Positions 1-8,856 of a DNA stretch of 64,000 nt are shown piece after piece. Made by a program: the position numbers and the translations under genes. The stretch is from Granulicella sp. L60 (lineage in GTDB: Bacteria; Acidobacteriota; Terriglobia; Terriglobales; Acidobacteriaceae): contig NZ_LMUR01000020.1 of the NCBI RefSeq assembly GCF_009765825.1, positions 2,994 to 66,993 of the forward strand, in the 5' to 3' direction. Every line of letters starts with the position of its first letter. The stretch's first letter is position 1. The notes beneath the pieces were generated by a model that made no database searches, was not told the origin of the DNA, and saw nothing but the letters and a program-made list of their open reading frames with translations.

Positions 1-1
1 G

Positions 2-1240
2 AGCTTGGCAGATGGGATCGGCGCCGAACAGTTGCGTCTGCATCTCTTTTCTTCCCTTCCTGAGCACATGGTGCCCGCGGCGTACGTGCGGCTGGAGTCG
101 TTTCCGCTGACACTCAGCGGGAAGCTGGACCGGCGGGCGCTCCCTGCGCCGGAACAGGATGCCTATGCCACGCGCGGCTACGAGCCGCCGCGGGGGGAGA
201 TCGAAGAGAAGCTGGCGGCGGTGTGGGCCGAGGTATTGAAGCTGGACAGGGTGGGCCGGCACGATAACTTTTTCGAACTGGGAGGCCATTCATTGCTGGC
301 GACGCAACTAATAAATAAGATTCAAACGACATTCAAAGTAGAACTTTCGCTCCGCACATTGCTTGAGACTGCCACAGTGGCTAGACTTGCCGAGCAAATC
401 GACAACTCAATAGGCGTAAGACAAATCGAGGTTTTATTGCCGATCAGGACGAAAGGCACTTTGAAACCTATATTTTTCGTGCATCCAGGAGGCGGACTCA
501 GTCAATGTTACATAGGATTTCTGAAACATCTCGACAGAGAACGCCCAATTTACGGCTTACAGTCACGCAACTTCACAGCCTCATCGTTGTCTGTTCAAAC
601 GATAGAGGAGATGGCTGTTGATTATTATGATGAAATCCGCAAGGTTCAACCGACTGGGCCCTATCATTTGGCAGGCTGGTCAATTGGGGGGCAGATTGCT
701 TTTGCTATTGCCAACGTAATTCAGCGCCTCGGCGATGACGTGGCACTCCTTTCGGTTTTTGATTCCATTCCATTTCCTTCACGCGAAGCTGAAAATACCG
801 ATCCTTACGCATCCCAGACTTTGCTGGACTTTGCATATGACTTTTTTGGCCAAGACCTAAGAAGTCAATGTCCAACCCTTCAGGCTCTTTGTGACCGACT
901 GCGTCAAGACAATCGATTGCCACACTCTATCAACGAAAACCATTTTCCAGTACTGCTCCAGAACATAAGAGATGCCTCAACTCAAGGACAAACGTTTGTG
1001 CCGATGAAATATCCCGGGGACCTTTTGATCTTCATTGCGACGGAAAAAAAAGAGATCGACGTCTCATATTTTTTAAAGGAATGGCAACCTTATGTTGGTG
1101 GAGCGATTCGTTATCATCTCATTGCGTGCAGCCATGGTGAGATGATGAATCCGATACCGCTAGCTGAGATCGCAAGTCTTCTGGAAATCGAATTAAAGAA
1201 CCTTCGAGCTGAATGCGGGGAGTATGACCCAGTACCCTAA
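2..1240 (+). CDS. NRPS C-terminus (A-domain tail, carrier, thioesterase), 5' truncated by window
   Basis: This is the last part of a nonribosomal peptide synthetase whose beginning lies left of the window. The first ~50 residues are the end of an adenylation domain, with the A10-type motif LSGKLDRRALP. A carrier domain follows with the phosphopantetheine motif FFELGGHSLLATQL. From about residue 140 to the end there is an alpha/beta-hydrolase thioesterase, with PIFFVHPGGG, the nucleophile elbow GWSIGG and a late HGEM histidine. It should release the finished peptide by hydrolysis or cyclisation. The first ~300 bases are visibly more GC-rich than the rest, and the shift falls near the end of the carrier motif, which suggests a mosaic origin. 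A separate thioesterase protein follows 63 bases downstream. Confidence 0.93.
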   Translation, partial: SLADGIGAEQLRLHLFSSLPEHMVPAAYVRLESFPLTLSGKLDRRALPAPEQDAYATRGYEPPRGEIEEKLAAVWAEVLKLDRVGRHDNFFELGGHSLLATQLINKIQTTFKVELSLRTLLETATVARLAEQIDNSIGVRQIEVLLPIRTKGTLKPIFFVHPGGGLSQCYIGFLKHLDRERPIYGLQSRNFTASSLSVQTIEEMAVDYYDEIRKVQPTGPYHLAGWSIGGQIAFAIANVIQRLGDDVALLSVFDSIPFPSREAENTDPYASQTLLDFAYDFFGQDLRSQCPTLQALCDRLRQDNRLPHSINENHFPVLLQNIRDASTQGQTFVPMKYPGDLLIFIATEKKEIDVSYFLKEWQPYVGGAIRYHLIACSHGEMMNPIPLAEIASLLEIELKNLRAECGEYDPVP

Positions 1241-1303
1241 GACTCTATCAGCGAGAAGTTGGGAGATTTTCTTCGGTCGTGGGGAGCAAAGTAAAGCACG
1301 GCT

Positions 1304-2806
1304 TTGATAACAACTGGGGGATATGTAAATTTTTTCTGGACGGAAGAACATCCGTTTAAGATTTGGACGTCAATGGAATCGATCTTTTTTACCCACGATG
1401 ATGACTTTGTTAGGCAATTCAGCCAAGGCCTTGAAGGCGACATCTCTATATGTCCCGTGGCTACGGACGGGGCTGGCCGAGCTGGAGTCCGCACTGTCGA
1501 AGGAAGGGCGCGGCGCGTGGTTGACGCCATTCGTAAAATACAACCTACCGGCCCATACTGCGTTGCAGGTCTTGGGGCAAATGGTGTAATCGCTTTTGAA
1601 GTCGCTACCCAATTGCTCGGACACGATCAACAGATTGCTTTTTTGGGGTTAATTGACTCGGTTTACGATCCTAAGACGCTTCGGGAGGTGAGGGAACACA
1701 GTCGATCAACCGGCGATACCAACAACGAATCACTCGAGCAAGCGGTCGCGTCCTATGATGCTGAGTATATCCCGTCTAGCGCCCATATCTTTGCGAGTGA
1801 CGGGCATTGCAGCACCGATGAATGCTTAGGTTGGAGCTCGATATTGCCTAGGGACCAGATACTTGTCAGTTCGGTTCCAGCATTTTCTTCCGAATGCAAA
1901 GACTCTTCAATGAAGGTATTGTGCCGTCTGTTTTCTCAAGTAGTGTGTCATGCAATTCAGCGTTCGCAGAATAGTGCCGAGAGAGAGTATTCGACACTCA
2001 AACCCCTGCAAATTGGAATGGATCATTCGATTCCATTGATCTGCATTCCAGGAGCTGGAGCCAGTGTCACGAGTTTTATTGAACTAACGATGTGCTTTGC
2101 ACAAGCTGCATCGGTCTACGGACTCGATCCTCGAGGAATTGACGGGGAGTTGGTGCCGCATGCATCGGTTCAGGCAGCGGCTGCCTGCTATACCACATCT
2201 ATTATTAGAAACCTCGGAAGAACCCCACTGAGATTAATTGGGCATTCCTTTGGAGGTTGGGTCTCATTCGAGATGGCTCAGAGACTTGAGAGCTATGGGC
2301 GTGAGATTGCTTCGTTGACCATCCTAGACAGTAGCTCTCCCGACGACTGTTCACTTCGCGAGTACTTTACCGCCGATGTGATAATGGAGTGCGTGGAAGC
2401 ATTCGAACTTCTCCTGGACCGAAAATTAGGGGTGAAACGTAGTGTGCTTGACGGATTGACTGCGGAGGAACAGCGGGAGCTCCTTCACCAGTGCTTAGTG
2501 AACCAGAGGCTTTTTCCACGCCGTTCCACTGCTAGTGATTTACGAGGTTCAATAAGAGTGCTAGGTACTGCTCTTCGCAGCTCATATCAGCCGACCAAAT
2601 CATATGAAGGACCGGTGAATCTTATTCTCGTAGATAATCCAAAATTAAGTGGTCACCTAAACGGAAGTGAACACCAGAAACTTGTTGAGCGATGGAGACG
2701 CTGGGCACCAAACCTCAAATACTTTCATGCTCCAGGCAATCACATGAGTGTTCTGAAGCCTCCTCACGTTGAGGCGCTCGCCAGAATTCTCGCAAGAGGG
2801 GAGTAA
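1304..2806 (+). CDS. tandem thioesterase protein, first domain degenerate
   Basis: This protein of about 500 residues contains two thioesterase-like units. The N-terminal unit keeps the family segment IRKIQPTGPYCVAGLGANG but has no serine in the elbow (GLGANG instead of GxSxG) and lacks the usual N-terminal strand, so it is probably inactive. The C-terminal unit, from about residue 230, is complete: PLICIPGAGAS, the elbow GHSFGG, and a late HMSVL histidine. The first unit closely resembles the thioesterase of the preceding NRPS (IRKVQPTGPYHLAGWSIGG), so an in-place duplication is likely. The chosen TTG start is uncertain because no convincing ribosome binding site is visible. The likely role is peptide release or editing of misloaded carriers. 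An alternative is that it is a relic of a longer NRPS C-terminus. Confidence 0.8.
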   Translation: MITTGGYVNFFWTEEHPFKIWTSMESIFFTHDDDFVRQFSQGLEGDISICPVATDGAGRAGVRTVEGRARRVVDAIRKIQPTGPYCVAGLGANGVIAFEVATQLLGHDQQIAFLGLIDSVYDPKTLREVREHSRSTGDTNNESLEQAVASYDAEYIPSSAHIFASDGHCSTDECLGWSSILPRDQILVSSVPAFSSECKDSSMKVLCRLFSQVVCHAIQRSQNSAEREYSTLKPLQIGMDHSIPLICIPGAGASVTSFIELTMCFAQAASVYGLDPRGIDGELVPHASVQAAAACYTTSIIRNLGRTPLRLIGHSFGGWVSFEMAQRLESYGREIASLTILDSSSPDDCSLREYFTADVIMECVEAFELLLDRKLGVKRSVLDGLTAEEQRELLHQCLVNQRLFPRRSTASDLRGSIRVLGTALRSSYQPTKSYEGPVNLILVDNPKLSGHLNGSEHQKLVERWRRWAPNLKYFHAPGNHMSVLKPPHVEALARILARGE

Positions 2807-2988
2807 AGTGCGCGCCGGTCCGTCGTGCGAATGGCCTCAATTTCCGTCACCGGTCTTTTGTGTCTGTTGATTGTTTCCGCTGCATGGGCGTTTTGGGTAC
2901 CGATCTTGGCTTGCTTGACAACGGCCCATGAACTTTCCTTGAAGTCGACAGGTGAGCGCATCATTCTATTGTCGACTATCGAGGTAAG

Positions 2989-3343
2989 ATGCCTTCATCC
3001 ACCGAGCTTCTATAAGGCACACTGGATCTCCTCATGCTTGAGAAGCTGACTGCGGGGCTAATGCATGGATGGGGATTGCCCACCGAATACAGCACGTGTT
3101 AAAGGATGTGTTGCAGATCGGAATAGGGATCTCTGTATCTGGCCCTGCACCGACTCGAATACAAAGGATGAATCAGGCCCGATTGGGCAATTCGGAGAAC
3201 AATTGACAGGCAAAGTTTATTCCCTGAGTCGCGCAGTGCCAAAGCAACTTGAGACGGAACTGGAAGATTGGGATCGACTTTCAGTGGCTATTGCGCTGGG
3301 AGTTCCGGCGGACTCCCGAGTCACCGTCATGATCTGCGAATGG
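2989..3343 (+). pseudogene. PadR-family transcriptional regulator, decayed
   Basis: Translation from ATG 2989 gives MPSSTELL, a stop, then GTLDLLMLEKLTAGLMHGWG, which is the classic start of a PadR regulator. Reading then has to change frame: the +1 frame gives IAHRIQHVLKDVLQIG, the original frame returns with GSLYLALHRLEYKG and a stop, and a third frame gives GKVYSLSRAVPKQLETELED followed by WDRLSVAIA. All of these are conserved PadR blocks in the right order, so this is one gene broken by several stops and frameshifts. PadR genes normally sit directly in front of ADOP permeases, as here, and repress them. The permease has therefore probably lost its own repressor. Confidence 0.85.
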
Positions 3344-5997
3344 ATGAGCCGGTTGCGATTCCTTCTACGTCGGATTTGCTCGCACCCAGGAGCAGGAGTA
3401 AGCTGGACCAGCAGTTTCAATTTCATCTTGAGCAGGCAGTGCCAGTGAAGAGTGGCGGTGGCATGTCCCCAGAGGAAGCAAGACGGCAGTCCCTCAACGA
3501 ATGCGGCGGCGTTGAACAGACGCGCGAACGCGGCCGCGAGCAGGAACCCGGCTGGTGGACGGGCACATTGCCTCAGGACATGCGCTACGCACTGCGCGGT
3601 TTCTGGCGCAACCCCGCATTCGCCATCCCCGTCATCATCACGTTGGCGCTTGGCATTGGCGCCACGACAGCGGTCTTCAGCGTAGTTGACCGCATCCTTT
3701 TCCGAGAACTTCCCTATGCGCACGCCGAACACATTGTCTCGGTTGGTCTGGTGCAATCGCTGGGACAGGAAGAATTCATGTCGGGTGGATTTTACTTCGA
3801 CTGGTTCGACAATCAGCGGCCCTTTGAAGCCATCTCCTCTCTGGGAGACATGCTTCATGCCTGCGATCTGGTTGAAGACAATCCACAGCAGCTCAATTGC
3901 ATTCCGGCACAGGCCGGATTCCTGCCCTTGCTGGGAATTTCGCCCGTGATAGGACGCAATTTCTCGCCGGACGAGGACCGTCCCAACGGACCGAGGGTGG
4001 CGCTTATCTCCTACGGAGTATGGCTGGACCATTACAACCACGATCCCCATATTCTGAATCGACTGATCAATCTCGACGGCAAGCCGACTCGCATAATTGG
4101 GGTACTGCCCAAAGGCTTTGAGCTGCCCACGGTCGAGACTCCCGACGTGCTGCTGCCGATGAAGCTGGACCGTGCGGACCAAAACAATGTCAATGGCGGC
4201 TTTGGCCAACCCATGCGGACCTTTGCACGGCTCAAGTCCGGGGTGAGTATCCCGCAGGCAAAGGCCGAGATGGAGCCGCTCTTTCTGCACACTCTTCAAA
4301 CATTTGTTCCGCCTCCGCTTCGTACCGGTATTCACTTGAGCATTCGTTCGCTGCGCGACCGCGAAACGCAGGGCGTGCAACTAGCAGCGTGGGTTCTGTT
4401 GTGCGCGGTCCTGGCGGTGCTCCTGATTACCTGCGCCAATGTGGCCGGCTTGATGATGGCGCGCAGCACGGCTCGGGAACGCGAGAAGGCGATCCGGTCG
4501 GCTCTGGGAGCGAGCAGGGGGCAGCTCATCCGTCAGTCGCTAACGGAAGCGCTTCTGCTGTCTCTTGCGGGTGCGGCGGCAGGGTTGGCGTTGGCCGAAG
4601 GGCTGCTGCGGGGCTTCATTGCGATTGCTCCTGCGAGTATTCCGTTCCTTGGCAAAGCGAGCCTTGACCTTCGTGTCGCGCTGTTCACTGTCGCGATTTC
4701 CCTTCTTTGCGGAGCATTCTTCGGCGTCGCGCCCGCTCTCGAAAGACCCCGATCCATTGCACTGGAGGCGCGCGCCGGCAACTTCGGTAGGCACGCCATT
4801 CTGCGGCGCGGCCTTGTAGCCGGGCAGATTGCTTGCAGCATGATTCTTCTCTCGGGGGCAGGGCTGCTGGTGCGCAGCTTTCAAAACATCGAGGAACAGA
4901 ATCTCGGGCTCCGAACAAAGGGAGTGGTGACGGCTCAAATCGCTCTCCCGCAGTTCCGCTATAACACGGGACAGGAGCAGATGGATTTCTATCTTCGGGC
5001 AGAAGCCGCTCTTCGCCGCATGCCTGGCATCCGCGCCGTCACAATTACCGATTCCGTGCCTCCCGGAGGTTGGCAGAGCGGCTTTCGTTTGTCTGATTTG
5101 GCGACCGAAGATAACCCTCATCCAACTCCTGGAGAGGGTGGAACTGTAGTGAGCCGATCGGTTACGCCGGACTATTTTCGGGCGCTCGACATTCCCGTCG
5201 TTCGAGGCCGCGGGTTCTCCGAAGAGGATCGCACTTCCACGCAGTCTCTCGTGATCCTCAGCCGATTGATGGCAACCCGGCTTTTCCCTGGCCGCGATCC
5301 TGTCGGAAAATCGGTTCGAATGATAGCGATAGACCCAATTAATGGCCCTCGCTTCACGGTGGTTGGCGTAGTAGATGATGTTAAGAATAGTGGACTCACC
5401 GAACAGAACAAACCGGAAATCTATCTTCTGCGTCGTAATGTCGCGGACGATTGGAGCGGGCGCGCGCCAATAATAGTGATCGATTCCGTTCTACCGGCGG
5501 ACACTGTGATGCCATGGGTGCGGTCGCAAATGGCTTCCCTGGACCCCACAGTGCCAGTCGAGATCAAAACACTCAATTGGACCATCAGCAGCCTAGCAAG
5601 CCGCCCCCGCTTCGAGACCGCGTTGCTCGGCTTCTTCGCCTTCATCGGCCTAGTCATCGCCGTCGTCGGGCTCTATGGCGTCATTGCCTTCCTTGCCACA
5701 CAGCGCACAAAGGAGATCGGCATCCGCATGGCGCTTGGAGCCAGTCGTCTCGATATTCTACGTCTGATCCTGCGCGAAGGTGTCCTCCTTGTCGCATTGG
5801 GTGGCGCGGTGGGGCTTGTTGCCGCCTTCGCCCTCTCGCGTCTGCTCAAGAGCCTTCTCTACGGCGTCAGCCCGCACGATCCCCTCAGCTTCGTCACCGT
5901 CACGTTCCTGCTAGCGTTGGTGGCTCTCGCTGCGACGTTGATTCCCGCGCGCACTGCAATGAAGGTTGAACCAGTGAAGGCACTGCGATATGAATAG
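3344..5997 (+). CDS. ADOP-family ABC transporter permease (MacB/FtsX type), N-terminal frameshift
   Basis: This is a large duplicated permease of the acidobacterial ADOP type. The main frame shows the cytoplasmic head (LDQQFQFHLEQ, SPEEARRQSLNECGG, QDMRYALRGFWRNPAFA), the first membrane segment (ITLALGIGATTAVFSVVD), a MacB-like periplasmic domain, three central membrane segments, a second periplasmic domain, and a C-terminal FtsX block (KEIGIRMALGASRLDILRLI). The expected first residues, MSRLRFLLRR, start at ATG 3344 but lie in another frame. A frameshift near 3375-3395 separates them from the rest. An in-frame TTG at 3268 also exists but would add residues that do not match the family. Function is inferred as a mechanotransmission-type or exporter permease; the gene is possibly inactivated. 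Confidence 0.82.
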
Positions 5998-6049
5998 TTA
6001 GTTGCGCCGTGCCGATCTGGCACCCGGCTACCATCAACGAAACTAACCC

Positions 6050-6068
6050 GTTTACACAACGTGTAAAC
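6050..6068. promoter_or_regulatory. perfect palindrome, candidate operator
   Basis: GTTTACAC-aac-GTGTAAAC is a perfect 8-bp inverted repeat with a 3-base centre. It lies just in front of the ribosome binding site of the ABC ATPase gene that starts at 6090. The symmetric GT...AC half-sites are of the kind bound by dimeric winged-helix regulators such as GntR/YtrA proteins. No such regulator gene remains intact nearby. Confidence 0.6.
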
Positions 6069-6089
6069 GACCCATTGGAGGCTGGTATC

Positions 6090-6863
6090 GTGCTCGAGCT
6101 ACAGAGCCTTTTCAAGACCTATCGCGGCATTCCCGCCATCCAGGATGTGAGCTTCAAGGTCGCGCCCGGCGAGATCGTGGGCTTTCTTGGTCCCAACGGC
6201 GCGGGCAAGTCGACCACTGTCAAAATCATCACCGGTTTTCTCAGACCTAATGACGGCAGAGTGCTCTTTGAAGGCCAAGATGTCCGAAAGAATATGGTTA
6301 CATTCCGCAGCACTCTCGGATATGTCCCAGAAGAGGCCTTTCTATACAGCTACATGTCGGGCCTGGAATACCTGCAGCTAGTTGGCAGACTCCGCGGTCT
6401 CAGCGAGGCGCTCATTGAAGCCAAGTCGACACAGCTACTAAGACTTCTAAATCTGGAGTCCTGGCAATTCTCGCCGGTCTCTTCCTACTCGAAAGGAATG
6501 CGACAGCGTGTGCTGATTGCCGCCGCCTTGCTGCACGATCCGAAATTGCTCATTTTCGACGAACCACTCTCGGGACTCGATGTCGTATCTGCGCGGCTGT
6601 TCAAGGATCTCCTGGAGCTATTAGCGGCGGAAGGGAAGGCTATTCTCTACATCTCACATGTGATGGAGATTGTGGAGCAGGTATGTAACCGCGTCGTTGT
6701 AATCGTAAAAGGCAGGATCGTCGCCGACGCTCGGCCAGACGATCTTGCAGGTTTGATGAGGCTTCCCAATCTGGAAAAGGTCTTCGCGCAACTGGTCGAG
6801 CAACAGGATACGAGGACCGTTGCGCAGCAGATCGTAGAGGTGATGCGGATCAACCATGCGTGA
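6090..6863 (+). CDS. ABC transporter ATP-binding protein
   Basis: This is an ABC ATPase of about 257 residues. Walker A is GPNGAGKST, the signature is YSKGMRQRV (a variant of LSGGQ), Walker B is LLIFDEPLSGLD, and the H-loop is the ISHVME segment. GTG 6090 is chosen as start because GGAGG sits 8 bases in front; an in-frame GTG at 6009 would begin before the palindrome and without a good ribosome binding site. The stop overlaps the start of the next gene, a membrane permease, by 8 bases. The two therefore form a coupled two-gene exporter, possibly for the peptide or for self-protection. The substrate is unknown. Confidence 0.92.
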   Translation: MLELQSLFKTYRGIPAIQDVSFKVAPGEIVGFLGPNGAGKSTTVKIITGFLRPNDGRVLFEGQDVRKNMVTFRSTLGYVPEEAFLYSYMSGLEYLQLVGRLRGLSEALIEAKSTQLLRLLNLESWQFSPVSSYSKGMRQRVLIAAALLHDPKLLIFDEPLSGLDVVSARLFKDLLELLAAEGKAILYISHVMEIVEQVCNRVVVIVKGRIVADARPDDLAGLMRLPNLEKVFAQLVEQQDTRTVAQQIVEVMRINHA

Positions 6864-8688
6864 GTCCTTTCAGCGCTTCTTTATGATGTCGGAGCCGGAA
6901 GTGCTTACCCTGGAGGCTCAGGCGGAGCGTGGCCCAGAACAAGAGCCCGAGCGAAGCCAGTTCTCGCATCTGGTTCGCCACTTTTTGGCGCGGTTCTTTA
7001 ATCACGAAACGGCATCTCCCGAGGGCGACGCTAAAACACGGATGGTTCTGATAGCAGTTGCAACCGGGCTCCCAGGGTTCGTCGTGGCGCTGTATCTATG
7101 GCCTGTCTATCATCCCTTCATCGATTCTCTCCAGGAACATGGCCCCATATTAGGACCACCGTATTGGTTGCGGGTGAATCACCATTTCTTCTTTGTGGTC
7201 TATTCATTTGTGGCGATGGGGATCGTCACAGTGTTTGAGTGGGACATGTTCTTCCCAGATTTATTGGATCTCTACGTATTGACGACATTGCCTATCCCGG
7301 CTCGTAGGCTCTTCCTCGCGAGAATTGCGGCCATTGCCATTCTCATGGCTGGCTTCCTTTTTGATGCCAATGTTTTCGCACCGCTGGTTCTTCCCGCGGC
7401 CATTGATCCGCCCAACCTGTTACGCTTTCTAGCTGGTCATCTTCTGGCCGTGGCAGGCAGCGGGTTGTTCGCAGCGGTCCTTCTTCTGGCTCTGCAGGGC
7501 ATGCTTCTTTCCGTCCTCGGCGAACGGGTATTCCGTAAGTTTTCTCTTGTCCTGCAGGGTCTCTCGATAACCGCCCTGTTGATGCTCCTACTCCTGTTCC
7601 CAGTTATATCCGGAACGGTTCCAGTGCTGCTTCAGTCAGGAAGCGCCTTCGCTCGATTCTTTCCCCCATTCTGGTTCTTGGGCGTCTACCAGCGCCTCAT
7701 GGAGGGACCCTCCGCATTGCCTATCTACACGCAGCTGGCGCAGACAGGATGCCTCGCTCTGCTTGTGGTTACCGGACTGGCCGCGCTCGCCTATCCGATT
7801 GCCTACCTGCGCAGAGTACGCCAACTGGTCATCGGGCCTGGCACGCACTCCGCGCCAAGCTGGGTTGCTCGACCACTGCAGGCGCTGATCAATGCCATTC
7901 TGGTCCGGCGTACGGTTCGTCGGGCAGTTTTTCACTTCATTAGCGAAACCCTGATGCGCGTCCAGCGCTATCGTATCTATCTTGTTCTCTACGGAGGGGT
8001 CGGCCTTTCGGTCGTTATCGCCGCCATTTTTCGTCTTGCGGTTGTACATGGGCAGATTCGGGCGGAAGTCTCATCTGACGGCATTCGCGCTGCGGTCGGG
8101 ATTGTAGCTTTCTGGACGATTGCTGGACTGCGGATGGCGTTTGTCTCTCCCGGCAATCGGCAGGGAAGTTGGGTGTTTCACAGCGTCCACGGTAGGCCGG
8201 CACCGTTTCAGACAGCGATAGATCAGCTGCTGGCCGCAAAAACCTGGGCATTTCTTTGGGGGCTCATCATTAGCTTGGGAAGCTACATGGCACTTCGCGT
8301 GATTGCTCCTCCAGAACTTTGCACCGTACGAGCAACGGCAAGCCAGTTGCTCGTCACTGCCGGGATGTCCGTATTGCTAACCGATATCTTCTTTTTGAAC
8401 GTAAAGTTCGTGGCGTTCACCGGTGAGCGGACAAGGGAACAACCCAACTTCGCCTTCACAATTATCAAGTACATCGCATTCGTTCCTGCGGTGGCGTGGC
8501 TCACGCTGATCTCTGAACCTTGGATTGAGACCAAGACGGAACACTTCATTGTTGCTGCAATCGCGATCGCCACAGCGCATCTCGTACTTCGCCGCCAACA
8601 TCGTGCCATCATCCGAGAACACTGCAATATGCCCGGCCTCGAAGACGATGAAGAGGAGTTTCCAATGAAACTCGGGCTCCGAAATTGA
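6856..8688 (+). CDS. ABC transporter permease, polytopic membrane protein
   Basis: This protein of 610 residues has a charged N-terminal region of ~60 residues followed by about a dozen hydrophobic segments, for example ALLMLLLLFPVISG and AALAYPIAYL. No periplasmic domain of MacB type is visible. It overlaps the preceding ATPase gene by 8 bases, which supports a coupled ATPase-permease pair. The architecture resembles uncharacterised permeases that accompany single ABC ATPases in acidobacteria. It lies between the NRPS end and the amino-acid precursor genes, so it may export the peptide, but nothing in the sequence shows the substrate. Confidence 0.8.
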   Translation: MRESFQRFFMMSEPEVLTLEAQAERGPEQEPERSQFSHLVRHFLARFFNHETASPEGDAKTRMVLIAVATGLPGFVVALYLWPVYHPFIDSLQEHGPILGPPYWLRVNHHFFFVVYSFVAMGIVTVFEWDMFFPDLLDLYVLTTLPIPARRLFLARIAAIAILMAGFLFDANVFAPLVLPAAIDPPNLLRFLAGHLLAVAGSGLFAAVLLLALQGMLLSVLGERVFRKFSLVLQGLSITALLMLLLLFPVISGTVPVLLQSGSAFARFFPPFWFLGVYQRLMEGPSALPIYTQLAQTGCLALLVVTGLAALAYPIAYLRRVRQLVIGPGTHSAPSWVARPLQALINAILVRRTVRRAVFHFISETLMRVQRYRIYLVLYGGVGLSVVIAAIFRLAVVHGQIRAEVSSDGIRAAVGIVAFWTIAGLRMAFVSPGNRQGSWVFHSVHGRPAPFQTAIDQLLAAKTWAFLWGLIISLGSYMALRVIAPPELCTVRATASQLLVTAGMSVLLTDIFFLNVKFVAFTGERTREQPNFAFTIIKYIAFVPAVAWLTLISEPWIETKTEHFIVAAIAIATAHLVLRRQHRAIIREHCNMPGLEDDEEEFPMKLGLRN

Positions 8689-8856
8689 AATGATTCATTG
8701 ATGAAACGGCGGCCAATGATCCAAAGCCATATCAACTCATTTGGACCTTGAAGCTTCGCGCACGACCGCAGGATCGTTGCACCAATTCGTACCGCTTGCG
8801 TCTGTAGATGCTGGTCGCCAGCATCGTAACTGGAAACGGCTTTTGGGGAAATACAC

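Noticed and set aside
2825..3049. 74-codon plus-strand frame with a hydrophobic start
   Set aside because: Its second half is the PadR pseudogene read in the wrong frame; the first half looks like a chance signal-peptide-like sequence.
3217..4380. 387-codon minus-strand open frame opposite the ADOP gene
   Set aside because: It is antisense to a clearly conserved coding region, has low-complexity basic composition and shows no domain.
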